DNA of 64,000 nucleotides, taken from Bradysia coprophila (lineage: Eukaryota; Arthropoda; Insecta; Diptera; Sciaridae). Under the pieces are notes generated by a model. It was not told the origin of the DNA. It ran no database searches and saw nothing but the letters and a program-made list of their open reading frames with translations. Location: assembly GCF_014529535.1 (NCBI RefSeq), contig NC_050737.1:8910725-8974724 (forward strand), given 5' to 3'. Within the stretch, counting starts at the first letter, position 1. Each line of letters opens with the position of its first letter. Shown here in pieces: positions 36,026-48,066 of this stretch. The translations under genes were made by a program, and so were the position numbers.

Positions 36026-37262
36026 GTGAGAGCGTTCCGAACCAGTATGCACAAATCTTACAAAAACATTACAGTTTAGTTTAAAAAGACCGACTTTGAT
36101 CGATTTTGATTTTTTTGACGATCGAATAATGATTGCGTAGTGAAATTTTTAATGGTTTTGTAATTATTCCTTCAACGACAGAAAAGGATTATTTTTTTTT
36201 TGTAAATTTGTATGAAATGAATTTTTAAATTGAATCACGGCCAAAGTGCACATTAATTTTTTTTTCTAATTAATATTCGTTCATATATTCATGGCATAAC
36301 ATCACAGTTCATTGTCGTGGTAGAAATAAAAAAATGTACTGAGTTCTTCCCAATATTCGGTTGCGAAAGCCGTTTCTCATGAAATTTGAAATGAACGTTT
36401 TAAGTAAAAATAAATAATACATTCCAGTACATTTGATATTATTTTCGCTAGGCACGAATCTATCCTTATTTTAGTTAAGTTTTGTCGTTTCCCGCAACTC
36501 CCTTGGACGACCTAAAACAATCTTCATCATTTACAATATATTATCTTTTTCTATCAATTTCGTCATCTTTTAAATTCATCCAGACTATTCAAACAATAAT
36601 TACTTATTTTACTATCCAAGAATTAAGCAAATAAAAGGCAATAACCTACAGAAAGTGAATTAATCAAAAATATACCAAATTTGATTAGGTTAATAAAAAA
36701 TATTGATATTTGTTTAGCTTGATGTCATATTCAAGAGTCAATTTGCATTTTTCGACTCGATAAACAGTTTTCGGTGACATTCAATTTGAATATTGAATAA
36801 TGTTAAAATGTGTAAATGGGAATCGGAAAATAATATGCAATAATAATAGCAATAAGTTTACGAGATAGATGAACTTTTCAGGTTCAGGTCAGCTCGAACC
36901 TAACCTTTTCCCAGATTTAAAAGGTTACATTTTTTTTTGCAACATCCTACGAGAAAGCGTTACGAGCCTCGCCAATTCCCTGGATGCGAATGCCATCAAG
37001 AGTAACGCCAAACTCGTCTTTCGACTGCACAGCTAGCTCATTTCGGCACCAGTCAATAATATTGTAATTGATTCGCTAGCTGTTAACAAATAAAAAATTA
37101 TAATTCAAACCATTCCCTGCTGTTGGTAGAGTTTTCATTCGCAGAAATATATTTGTGAAAGTCATCTATATCTTTGACGTTCATTTAAATCAAATGTGTG
37201 AGGATACAGGTGTATTTAGAGTAACAAACATGTAAATCAGCCAAATTAGCACAATCATATTC
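36026..37262. other. Intergenic, upstream of the secreted-peptide gene
   Basis: AT-rich. No other gene was recognised. A small hairpin around GGTTCAGGTCAGCTCGAACC lies near 36880. Confidence 0.4.
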
Positions 37263-37298
37263 TATATAAGTTTGAAATTAGCCGATATTGAGTTTAGT
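37263..37298 (+). promoter_or_regulatory. Core promoter (TATA box and initiator) of the secreted-peptide gene
   Basis: TATATAAG at 37263-37270 is followed about 30 bases later by TTTAGTAA (37293-37300), an initiator-like sequence. The predicted transcript would start near 37296 and give a 5' UTR of about 54 bases before the ATG at 37350. Confidence 0.65.
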
Positions 37299-37349
37299 AA
37301 CCGAATCTCGTTTGTTTCGTTGGGATTTAAAAATAAAAACGTTTGAGCA

Positions 37350-37670
37350 ATGAGAAGGAAAATATTTTTTTTCATTTTAATTGTGGCCTTACTCTTTGAG
37401 GTGTGTTGATTCATAGTCAAATAATTGGTGTGGCTAAGTTAATTTTCGCTACAGATTTGTTGCGGTCAAAATGCTGATGCCAATGGCCAGATCAGTGCAG
37501 TTCAGAGTAATAGTAACGGTGCAGTTATTGACGCACCGCGACGACGTTATCGCTGCAGAATGGTGAGAGTACGAAGGAAGAAGAAGAAACCGTTGCCGTA
37601 CGTTTCTGCTCCTACAGTTCCAATTATTTCTGACTCGAGAGATGTATCCCAATCAACGATCCCCTACTGA
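37350..37670 (+). CDS. Small secreted basic peptide precursor, two exons, 88 aa
   Basis: Exon 1 is 37350-37400, the intron 37401-37454 (54 bp, GTGTGT...ACAG, phase 0), and exon 2 37455-37670. Residues 1-22 form a classical signal peptide (MRRKIFFFILIVALLFE then ICCGQ), with the intron falling inside it. The mature part starts near residue 22-23 with a polar Q/N/S/A-rich stretch (23-42). A very basic core follows (46-62: RRRYRCRMVRVRRKKKK), containing several possible dibasic cleavage sites, then a proline/serine-rich tail ending STIPY. One cysteine lies in the mature part. Flanking signals complete the gene: TATA box at 37263 and AATAAA at 37727. I do not recognise the family. Small fast-evolving secreted proteins of this build are known among insect salivary or effector proteins and antimicrobial peptides, but that assignment is inference. 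The minus-strand frame covering the same bases is a shadow. Confidence 0.75.
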
Positions 37671-37726
37671 AGTGACTGGTAAACAAATGACAAAGACATT
37701 ATTGCATTCATTGGCAAAAGATTTAA

Positions 37727-37732
37727 AATAAA
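37727..37732 (+). promoter_or_regulatory. Poly(A) signal of the secreted-peptide gene
   Basis: AATAAA 57 bases after the stop codon, followed by a TG-containing stretch. Confidence 0.6.
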
Positions 37733-38040
37733 GTGCAGTCAATTGATGTATCAAAAATCATTTTTTCTACATTCTCCGTTCACTTCATTTGTTCTTTAGC
37801 TTCGATCTACTCACCTGTTCCAATTCGACCTTGGATTAGACTTTATGGAGATGTGACGATCGTGAAAGTCGACAAAAATGTTTGAATATTTTGTAGGTTT
37901 GAAAATCATGAGTAGTATGTTAAATCTGAATTGAAGCGAATAATGGTTAACAGATTTTGTCAGTTACTGTAATAAAACGTAGAAGTACCGTCAGGTCGTC
38001 ACTATAAAAGAAACAATTATTGTCATTTCCGTTCATCGAG
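37733..38040. other. Intergenic spacer
   Basis: Nothing recognised between the secreted-peptide gene and the MITE at 38041. Confidence 0.4.
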
Positions 38041-38201
38041 CAGTTAATGTCAACAAAATTGCTATATAAGTTTGATTCAACTTAATTGGTTAGCTTACAA
38101 ACACACTGCTTAAACTCGCGTAAGTAGTGTGATTGATGAGTGAACCAGCTGGTGCATCAGCTGAACTAAACACAGACACAAAATTCGTTTGACATTGACT
38201 G
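38041..38201. repeat. MITE family M, copy 2
   Basis: Ends CAGTTAATGTCAACAAAATT and AATTCGTTTGACATTGACTG are inverted. The right half, read in reverse, matches 5211-5290. The TATATAAG at 38064 lies inside the element and is not taken as a promoter. Confidence 0.7.
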
Positions 38202-41200
38202 TAAATAACGAAAGTCAAAAAAGTTGCATTCGATCAGTTAAACTTTTACATAGATAAATACTTCAAATCAAAAAAATAGTGATGGATCGTCCACATATCA
38301 GAACTTGAGTGGAGGGTTTCTAACAGGCTTAAGCTGCCTTGCATTGAGAGTGGATGTATAACTCTCACGTATTACAACTACCTACCTACAATCCTAAATG
38401 AAAATCCCAATCTTTCTATTTTATCGTACCTAACACGCTCTTATTACAATAAAATGGGAAATCGAACTCACGAAGAAATTTACGTCACCGCGCTTATACT
38501 AATGCAAGAATGTTCAATACGCACTGAGTACTGAATTGAACAATATACCGATTTTGAAAAATTTCAGTACCAATACCATACAGCTGAGACTATGGAAAGT
38601 ACAACGTAATCGCACAGCGAAAAACTGCAGTTCGTTAAAGATTTCTTTTTTTTTCGACTCTCGATAAAATGGGTCTGCAGAAACTTGAAAATTATATTTG
38701 TAAGACTCGACTCGACTATAACTTGCCATAAACAGCACATAAAAAAAGTAATTTGAAATGTGGCATCAAATAAATCTGTAGCTATAGAAGACTCTAGAGA
38801 TACTACAGGATTTTAACTTTTAATGATGACTGAAATTATATCGGCATTATAGGGTATATCATTAAATTCAAGATTTATTGAAGAGTAGAGCGAAAAGATA
38901 AAATTGCCATAAATAGCCAATCCCTACATTACACCAAGCTAAATTTCTCGTTTCTATGTTATTCCAATTACTTTCATTTATCGTATGAATGTTTCGTTAA
39001 TCTGCATACAACTCTGACTGATTTTTTTGTTCATAAATTGAGACAAGACTGAACGACTTGTCTAAAGTCGAAAGTAGGTAGACGTTTCCTATCATTTCAT
39101 TTCACCTCTTTCATATCCGCTCATCGCATCACCTATATCATAGTATTTTCCGCCAAGCTAAGCATCACATTCAATGATAATGTTGCGATGATGAAGGTTG
39201 TCTGTAGGAGTAACGTCTAGCAGCAACAATGTTACAACATGAGACTTGAGAATATGTTTTTGGTTGTTAAGTTGCAGCCCCAATTTTGGCAAGAGGTGCT
39301 TTTTTTATCTGCCGAGAACATATTTACCGAGATAAACAAAAATGATTTAGAGGAAAAAGTGGGAAATTATTGTTCTAGGTAGATAAATGAATAATCGAGT
39401 TAATTACGTTTAAACCAATTTACTGACGCTTGTAATTCCATCGACTCCGTTAAATATAAACGACTAATTGTTGAAATTAATAATTAAATGAACTCTCCTT
39501 CCGTAACTGTCGTGCTAAAGGAAGTTTCTGTAATTTAGATGAAGAGTCACAGCAATTATTCGATATTAATATAAATTTAATGGCACAATGACATATTCAT
39601 GAAATTGAACAGCATCCCAACAATTTTAAAATTCATAGTGTATTTTCACTGCAAAAGTGAAAAACCGCCACCGTAATAAATAATTCGGGGAGTATAAAAA
39701 AAACTGAAGAAAATAAATTCCGCACCAAAGATTTGTGTTTCTTATTTTATAAGCCTCTTATTCCCATTGAATAAGTCATGATGGGCTATCCAGCCCGTTT
39801 TACAATAATCGCCTGAAATATTTCGAAGGGTAATTATTATTTAAGAAAGCATAATATTCCTACACAGTGTGTTGATCATTAAAAACGATTTCCATTTAAA
39901 TGGGTGGTTGGGCATTTTGCATTTTCATAGGAAATTCCTTTGTGGAGGGTATACAAAAAAAAAAATTGGAAGAGAAAAATGAAATAAAAACATTCTTTCG
40001 GAGGTTTTGAATAAAATTTTCTTGAAGGAAAAGATTAATATTATTTTTCTTTTCGTTGGCGGAAAAACCGGAAGGATAAAAAATATTTTTTACCACAAAG
40101 TGAGTGATGTTACGATTTATTTTCCATTTTTAATTATTGTTTAATTTAAGTGAAAAAGTACTGAAACCGCTTATCATTTATCCTGCACTGTTGAAAAGGT
40201 TATTAAGTATGAATGATGGATAATTTGGAAGAATTACCTTCATAAATGTGAAATACAATTCTAGGAAACGAGAGCATTCAGAGTATTGATAACTAATATC
40301 TTCAAAGGTCGATAGGCTGCCGATAAACAACAGACTGAACAAAATATTTACGAAACTCGAAAAAGCTATTAATGTACAGTGGTAGTCGCAAGTAAACATC
40401 CAAATCATGCAAGTGAATGTTACTATTTATTATTTTGATAAATAAAACCACGTCCGGCCAACGCCTAGATTCAAGTCTGCCCTCAACCATCACTCTCTTT
40501 ACTTCCAACAGATTAAATAGCACTATCCAAATTGTAGATTTTGTCACTGAACAAACCGCAATTACGGTCTCTTTGTGTGTGCGAACGGAACTCGAGCCGT
40601 ACGTATGGATTTTAAATGAAGTTTAACAGATGACGCTGAAAATGCACGGAGGAAAATCGTGGATTAGATTAAAATTATTTTCGATTACATATGAGACCGT
40701 CCAATAATCCATTCCTTTTTGAATGAGGTGTGAAGTATAGGAAAAGTGGAGATAAGAGGAATGGTGGGGTCTGAAAATCTGCAAAAAGTGAGGACGGGTT
40801 TTTTTGACGGTACCATAGGACAAAATCTGTTGTTGAATTTGAGTGTAATCGTGTTGAAAATTACTCTATTTAAAAATTTCAATTTTTAGACTTTTAACTT
40901 AATTTTCGTGTGCGAACAACCAACCACCATAATTCAAGTTATGCCAAGCCTTAAGCCGAAAACACACGCACAATTTTGGTTTGAGATCGACAATTATGCT
41001 ACGTTTTCCATTGTTTTCCAATCGAATGGAAAATGGAGAAAGTATGATTTCCGATCTCAGCAACTCAAAACTGCTTGTGTGTTTCCTGTGCTTGTGACCC
41101 AAAAACGTGGAAAACCATAAATATTCAGTACAACATGCAGTCATATTGTAGTAAGAACCAAAATACGTCAGACTACACTGTGCTAACTGGAAACATGTTA

Positions 41201-44200
41201 TCATACCAGATGCCCCCTTATCGTGACCTGAACAATGTGCAAGCAAAATTATATTATTTACAGCCACATACTTAATCATTTGTTTCTGTGCACTTACAGA
41301 GTGCGAATTGATTTATCGTGTTCCAATAAAGTAGATGTTTAAACAAATTTGTGCTAAAACTGATCGATCTGATCAATTAACGAAAGTGACGAGAGAATAA
41401 AATTTATTAGCTTGTGGAAACCTTTGTAAACGAAACATAGCCACAATATTACGTTAGTCATTTCCTACCATTAGCCTTCGAAACGAAACATAACTGATCT
41501 AAAGTATTAAAATAGTGAAGTTCGGTAGATAATATGTTTTGTCGATAGAATATAGGGGACGTCAGTGAAATTAAGACATGAATTTGCTTCATCTGTTTGT
41601 CAGCTGGATTACTCATACAAACGTAACTCCTTATATGGTTTCATTCAGATTTACCACTACCACACGAGTGTGTGTAACTATTTTGTATTAGCACGCATAA
41701 GTAGTTTTGCTTGTGAAAAACTGCAAATTCATGTCGAACTTTCGCTCCCGTTCCCGTATGGATAATAAATATTTTTTTCATTTTGTATGCTTGTTAGATG
41801 CCCAGTATTTCCTTTATTTGAATTAAAACTAGATTCGTTACGAGAGTAGAGTTCGCGGTAGAGCACAATATTATAGCAAAACATCTCTATTATTCAGCAA
41901 GTAGATGCCTTTGGAGCAAATGTTTTTTTTACAAGTTTTTTTTGTTGCGTATATCCTCTTACTGTCACTTTTCACTAACGACGCTATAAGTGCAGACTTC
42001 AGAGAAAATTAGATTAGTAACTTTGAAATTCCGGTATCAACTCTAATTTACACCTGCATTTCGTCGATTTTCGAATGGAATTCATTTTTGTCGTTGCACA
42101 CTATTCAAAAGAAGTCGGTTTTCCATTGAGTGGTTTTACTTCTACCTTCCGAACAATTCCATTTATAAGCAGTTCCTCCGCTATTTCAATAGTATGGGAC
42201 CTAACATTGAGCATATGTACTCTTAGTTATTTAAAAAAAAAAAAATCTTTAAATTTTCTTTATTGCATTGAAGCACGAAAATGTGCAGTTAAAAAAAAGA
42301 GAAGTAGGAGAAAACCAACAATTCAGAGAATTTTATTTTCGTTTATCATCAGCGCCGTATACAACAATTCACTTAACATTTCCCACATGCACCATAAATA
42401 AATTCATGTCTCGAATTCGAATAGAATGTCTATTACTTTTGGTATAGTAGTCGTTAACTTTGAAGAATTTATTTATACTAAATAATGTCTGGGCAAATTT
42501 GTTGCAGTAATTTCGTTTTCATAATGTATGTGATAGAGTTTCGAGCAAAAATATCTATTATTTAATTGTGTTGTCTGTGGTCTGCATTTTCTTAGCCATA
42601 AGGCCAAACTTATCAACTGTTATTGTCGAAATTGTATTGCACAACATGTCACAACACTAATGTTTCATTCACATGATTTGTATGTTGTATGCCTATATGT
42701 CTGAAACAGGATCCATCCACAAAGCCTGTACACCAAGAGAAAGGGAATTTAATAAGAGAAAAAAAATCTGTTCTTTGATCTGTGATCTTGAATCTCCTGA
42801 AATATTGATTGTATTTTAGACAAATTTTAGTGAAACTTGGTGAAACGATATATATAGAAATTCGCTAAATTTCACTAAAAAATTTTCAATTTTGGTAAGC
42901 TGAGCTTATCTTCGATCGAAATATATCATCTGAATCTTCACAAAAATAAAATTGGTGAAACTTGGTGAAAATAGGTGTTGGGTTCTCGTCAAACCAGAGA
43001 TTCGAGCTGATATAAAGATTACCTGCAAATGTTGAACCTAACCTCCTACCGCTCATCACCATTAATTATGATGTGTGACTTAAATCGGAATTCCTTTTGA
43101 GGAGAGGGAGAGTTGATGCAGTTATCAAAAAAATACTTCGAATCCTGCCATTACTACGCGATATTTTTATGAAGCCTATTTAAGGACGACCCATTTTGTA
43201 GAAATAAAATTTCAAAAATTCAGAAATATTTTCCGTGAATATGGCTGGAACATTCTTTCGATATTTTAAACATAAATTAAATAGAAAAAGAATGTCTGTT
43301 TTAACCCCCATATCTTCTCGACAGTCTACTTATATTATCTGCTGCCACTGTAATTTTGGTAAGAAGAATGTGATTTTTCAACCAAGCACATCTAGAAATT
43401 CAAATACGACGATTTCATTCGAAGCTTTTTGTGTACACATAACTAATGCCTAACTGGATAACATCTTCAACGGAGCTAGCTCAATTTTTAAAAGAATCCC
43501 CCTTCGTAACTTTACAGTTAAATAGAAATTAAAAGACCAAGTATGACAATCCAATTTTGATCTTCTCGTCAATTTTGGACTGTCGATGATAAATGAATAA
43601 AAATTCATGAGAATCATTCTAACTTGGATGATTACTCATTTGAGTTGTAGATGCTGCATTTATTATGTGTATAAATAATATGTGTATGTTGTGAACAAGG
43701 GACCCATGTCCCATGGTTGATGCATTCGGTATGTGAACAGTGAATTCACCTCATTTCCGAAAAAAAAGCAGTATCGCTGATTATTAGATTAACCCATCGT
43801 CAAATTCTATTCGATCGATCAGGTGGAAAATCAACCGTGGAAACCGTGGCTCCGAATGCATGAGACCCAAATTTAATATTTTTCTTAAAAAAAATTAAAT
43901 TTAGGATTTTGCAGATGCTCATATCTCATATCGAATTGGATCAATTTTGTTCAATGTAATTTCTGTAATCCGAGCTTCCCATAAAGTAATAACAACAATA
44001 ACAATACCTTGAATGAGAGGTGGTATAAATATATTTTTCTCCTGATTTATTCGAAGAACATTATACGCAAGTCATCACCTCGTTTCTTTTCGTATTTTCA
44101 TTCACGTTCAGGCCAATTTTTCCAAAATCTTACTCATCAAGCCTATATAGTGTATACAGAATGGGATAAAAAAAAAGATTCCGTTAACATACAATTTCAG

Positions 44201-45224
44201 TTGGAAGGGATGTGTATGGGTGATAGACGTCCTTTCTCGACGCTGATTAGATTTCTTTCTTTTTAGGTTTTTCGGCGGTTTTTGTACAACAAAAAAATAG
44301 GAAAATATTATTGCTAAAAAAGACGATATTGTTAACCACAAATTTTTGTTATACCGTTAACGCAGCACCGAAAATATTATAAAACATTTGAAAAGCTCCA
44401 CTTGGCGTCATTGCGCAAGTTTGGCATTTCAGAAGAAAGCATTTCGTTGGAGAAAGCTGTACACTGTTTAGATAATATTTAGGGTTAGGTTTATATAGAA
44501 CATGTGTAGATGATGACTGTGTGTACATATGATTCACACAACGAGGGTTGAACCATTTGTAAAAATTGTTTAAAGTCAGTAAGCTGTAAACGACGACCGG
44601 TATCGGACGCATTTTTGTTATGTTTCGGTTCTTCGATTGAGACACGAAAAATATTTTTAATTTTTCAAATATACAAAATTTTACCGACGAACGCGAATCA
44701 TTTTTTTTTTTGCTAACTGTGTTCGCTAACAAATATATAAGAGAGAAAAAAGAAGGGACATTGGATTGGTGTTTATGATTGCGGTAAAGTTTTTACCATG
44801 ATAACAGGGTTCATTTCAATTAATTAAACTTTTTCCATACTTCTTCTTTCACAATTTAATTTTAAATAATTTTATTTTTGTTGTTTACACTAAAGTTTCT
44901 ACGAGTAAACCGAAATAAATAAAATTCCATGAAAAATACTTAACATGTGATTGGTGCACGACTAGATGGGACATTTATTTTGTTCACATTTTTGAAATTT
45001 CCGTTAGAAGAAGAAGAAGAAGAAAAAAGAAGCGAAATAAAATTTGTAAAATGTGCTAATGAATTTTTATGAAGGAAATGAAAGTGAAATGTGATATACA
45101 AAATTTTAAATGCAAATAAATTTGTAAAAAGAAAGCAAAAAAAAAAGAGTGGAAAAGAAAATGTGTGTTGAGTGTGTTTCATCGACAACACAACTTTATC
45201 GTCATTGCGGTTGATTTATTATAG
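38202..45224. other. Intergenic or intronic, no confident gene
   Basis: Long AT-rich stretch. A 30-codon frame at 41920-42012 begins with a hydrophobic, signal-like run, but its codons are mostly TTT and it has no supported continuation. A fragment of repeat family M lies at about 41565-41690. Antisense frame pairs at 40417-41279 show no recognisable domain. AGA repeats lie at 45008-45025. If the exon at 45225 belongs to a long gene, part of this could be its 5' intron. Confidence 0.35.
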
Positions 45225-45301
45225 GAGCACGCTCTGGAGGCAACAAAAAATGCAGCCATACTTGGCTCTCAACATATTAATTTTGTTGATTTATGCAAAA
45301 G
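45225..45301 (+). CDS. Candidate first coding exon of a secreted or membrane protein (partial)
   Basis: A plausible acceptor (GATTTATTATAG) precedes 45225. The ATG at 45250 sits in a strong insect context (CAACAAAAAATG). It encodes MQPYLALNILILLIYAK, a signal-peptide-like hydrophobic stretch, and ends with a consensus donor (AAAAG|GTTTGT) in phase 1, the usual phase after secretion signals. The exon is GC-richer than its flanks. No further exon could be joined with confidence, so the gene, probably with long introns, is not identified. Confidence 0.4.
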
Positions 45302-46732
45302 GTTTGTGTGGTTTTAACTGTTTATTGTTTATTTATGCATAATTCATTAGGATCTCTCTTCTCCTATCTTCTACAATTTTTTTTTTTCGTATCACGGCTT
45401 CTTCCGTTGAATTTTACTTTATTATTTTATAGGAAGATGAGGTTGAAAATGAGAAAAAAAAAAATTGTTGTCGGTTGGAAAAGGTGGATGGTTTATGAAA
45501 ATGAGTAATGAATATTAAGAAAGAGTTTTATGGATAGCTTTGTAGATCTAGCATTAAAACGGTGAAACGAGTTTAATTAGTATTCCTTCAGAGTTTTTCA
45601 AAACCAATTAAAATTGTTTTTCGAAAAGTAGGAATCTACATGAAAAGATGAGTCGTGTTTTTAATTTAGTTCATTAATATCAAAAAGGAACTTAAAAAAG
45701 TTTAGTTTTTCATTTTTTTTTGTTTGTATGTTTTGAGGTGTATATAAGTGAACAGACTGAATGTGTTTTATGTTGAGAACGGAAGAAGTTCTAGGCATTT
45801 ACACTAGCGATGGGTAAGTGGCGGTTATAATGTGCTGTTTGAAAAGTTAGATTAGTTCTGGCACATAAATACTTTTATTTTTAACTGTTGGATTTTAATT
45901 TTAAAGTAAATCATTGACGTCTTTAATAAGAAAAGTTTTGATAATAAAACATTTTATTACGCTTTCTGTTTTCTTCGTTCACTGTGCAATAAAGAGAACT
46001 TTGAGTTATTTTAGAAGAAATGCGAGTTACGATTCAAGTGGTTAAATTGAAAAGATCAAGACAAGTCGTTTTTTTGTCCTTGTCACAAAGTTTGTAACAA
46101 AAACTAGTCAGATGAAATGCGGACACGGACGAAATATTCAGATTTCTGGAAAATTTTGACAAAATCGAGCGATTGTTTTTTTCTACAATTTGACTGTAGA
46201 AAAATGGGTTCATAGTTTGAGGGTCAATTGTGTCATATTTATTCTGTGATTATCCTACCTACCCATTTTGACAAAGAAAAAGTTGTCTCTTAGCCTGGAT
46301 TTCGACTCTAAAATCTCAATTTATTTTTTCGCCTAGATATTTAGGTCAAAATCATTATGTTAAGTCCTACAAACGGTATTGTGTATTCAGCCATCCGTTA
46401 CCCATGGTCAAAATGGCAAGAATTTCCATGTAAAAGTTATAATTTGGAAATTTCACTCGTCATTTGGGTTCAATCTCTTTGCTTCAGTAATTGTCAGCAA
46501 TTTGGGTGAGACTTACACTTGTGCAGTAACAAATCAGGGACTGATAAGCAGACAGATTTTCGGATTACAAAACGTTTTTGTATCAATCGAAATAACATTT
46601 TTTAAGAATAAATTCACTAGAAGTAGCTTTCCATTCCATGTTTCGTCACTTGGTCAACCAATATTTATATGTTGTACAATCAGACAAAGTTACAACCAAC
46701 ACATGTCATTTTGTCATTTTATTTATATTTGT
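45302..46732. other. No gene recognised
   Basis: AT-rich. It is possibly intron of the gene starting at 45225. The frame at 46379-46768 has no ATG at its start, runs into a MITE and is unsupported. Confidence 0.35.
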
Positions 46733-46739
46733 TGGCTAG

Positions 46740-46901
46740 CAACGCACTTCAAGCAAAAGTGCTATTAATGACAGCTGCCAAGTAGAGTACTATTGTGTAT
46801 GAAATTTTATCCCCACTCTTTTTATAGTGTAAAATTTTGCATGGAGCACTGTCAAGTTTCAGTACCCTATTTAGAGTACCACTTTTGCTGGAAGTGCGTT
46901 G
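46740..46901. repeat. MITE family E, copy 2, with 7-bp target duplication
   Basis: Ends CAACGCACTTCAAGCAAAAG and CTTTTGCTGGAAGTGCGTTG are inverted. They are flanked by the direct repeat TGGCTAG (46733-46739 and 46902-46908). The interior TGTCAAGTTTCAGTACCCTA matches the copy at 18498 in reverse orientation. Confidence 0.9.
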
Positions 46902-46908
46902 TGGCTAG

Positions 46909-47686
46909 TCATTTTGCTAATTAAACAAAGAAACAACTAGTAAAACTAGGATCTTTTAAAAAATTTATCGGATTTTCGCCCTTCCTATACCTAAAGTTGA
47001 ATCTGTTTGGAAAACTAGTCCACATGCACAATATACATAGTTTTGAATTCGTAAAAGTAATGGTCGATGCTGTTCTTATAAATACAAATATTTTAATAAA
47101 CTTACGAAAATGTCAACGGATTTAGAACTCGTAAGTAAGGCAGTAAGTGTGATACCAATGGCGAAGTCGTACTAACAATAGTGTCTTCTGCACCAAATTT
47201 AGAAATTTTGATTTTTTACAGCACTAGTACAAATTTTCCTTATAACGAGCGGAGCGAGTGTGCTGAAAAAATAATATTTCAAAACGTGTCTGCTTTCTGC
47301 AAACCAAGTTTCGTAATTGACAAAAAAGCAAATAAAAATTCCTCTGATTGACTGTAATGACAATTTGATTGTATGTTTTGTTCGAATAGTTAATGCGTTC
47401 GTGGTATGGGATTCAAATGCTGGGAAGATTGAAGATTTTTTATTTATAGGAATATTTCGAATTATAAATGCTGTTCAAGTAAACTAATGAAAACAGAGCG
47501 GAAATAAAAATGCAGTGCGGAAAAATCTTACATTTTCTTACTCATATGAGTTACAAAAAATGTCCTATTGTGACACGCCGTTGCAGAAAGTAAATGAAGT
47601 AACTGGGAAGTTTAGAGCAAAATAAATGATTAAACAGATTTTCCATTTTTCTACCATTTTTTCTGTATCAGAAATTGTGACATCAC
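46909..47686. other. Intergenic, decayed fold-back relative
   Basis: A degraded copy of MITE family L lies at about 47216-47280 with the tip CGAGCGGAGCGAG (47246-47258). No gene was recognised. Confidence 0.5.
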
Positions 47687-48066
47687 AGTACAGTAGGGTT
47701 GGTCGATTTTTCTGGCAATATTTTATATCAAGTTTGATTGTTTTTTAAATACAATAAATCGAGAAATGGCTCACCCCTTCATCGATGGGCTGTATATTTA
47801 GGAAAAATTATCCTTGGAAAATTTTTAATAAAACTACCTCCTTACCTCGCCGCAAAGTAATTAAACATCTTTTGAGACATGGGACGAAGAAACTTTATTG
47901 CGGAGAGGTAAGGAGGCTTTTTTGTAGAAAATGTTCCAAGAACGACTTTTTCCCAAAAAAGCAGCCCTTCGTTTCAGAAGTGAGCCGTTTCTCGATTAAC
48001 TATGTTTAAATAGCAATCAGTCCTAGTCTAAAATATTTCCAAAAAATCGACCTCCCCTACAGTACA
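47687..48066. repeat. Fold-back element, 380 bp
   Basis: Outer inverted ends: AGTACAGTAGGGTTGGTCGA and TCGACCTCCCCTACAGTACA. Further arms follow along the length: AATCGAGAAATGGCTCAC / GTGAGCCGTTTCTCGATT, and CTCCTTACCTCGCCGCAAAG / TTGCGGAGAGGTAAGGAG. The open frame at 47785-48009 lies entirely inside it. Confidence 0.75.

Noticed and set aside
38061..38075. TATATAAG resembling the promoter at 37263
   Set aside because: It lies inside MITE family M and is not followed by a coding exon.
41920..42012. 30-codon frame starting with a hydrophobic leader
   Set aside because: The leader is mostly TTT codons from T-rich sequence, and no continuation exon was found.
47785..48009. 74-codon frame
   Set aside because: Entirely within the 380-bp fold-back element at 47687-48066.
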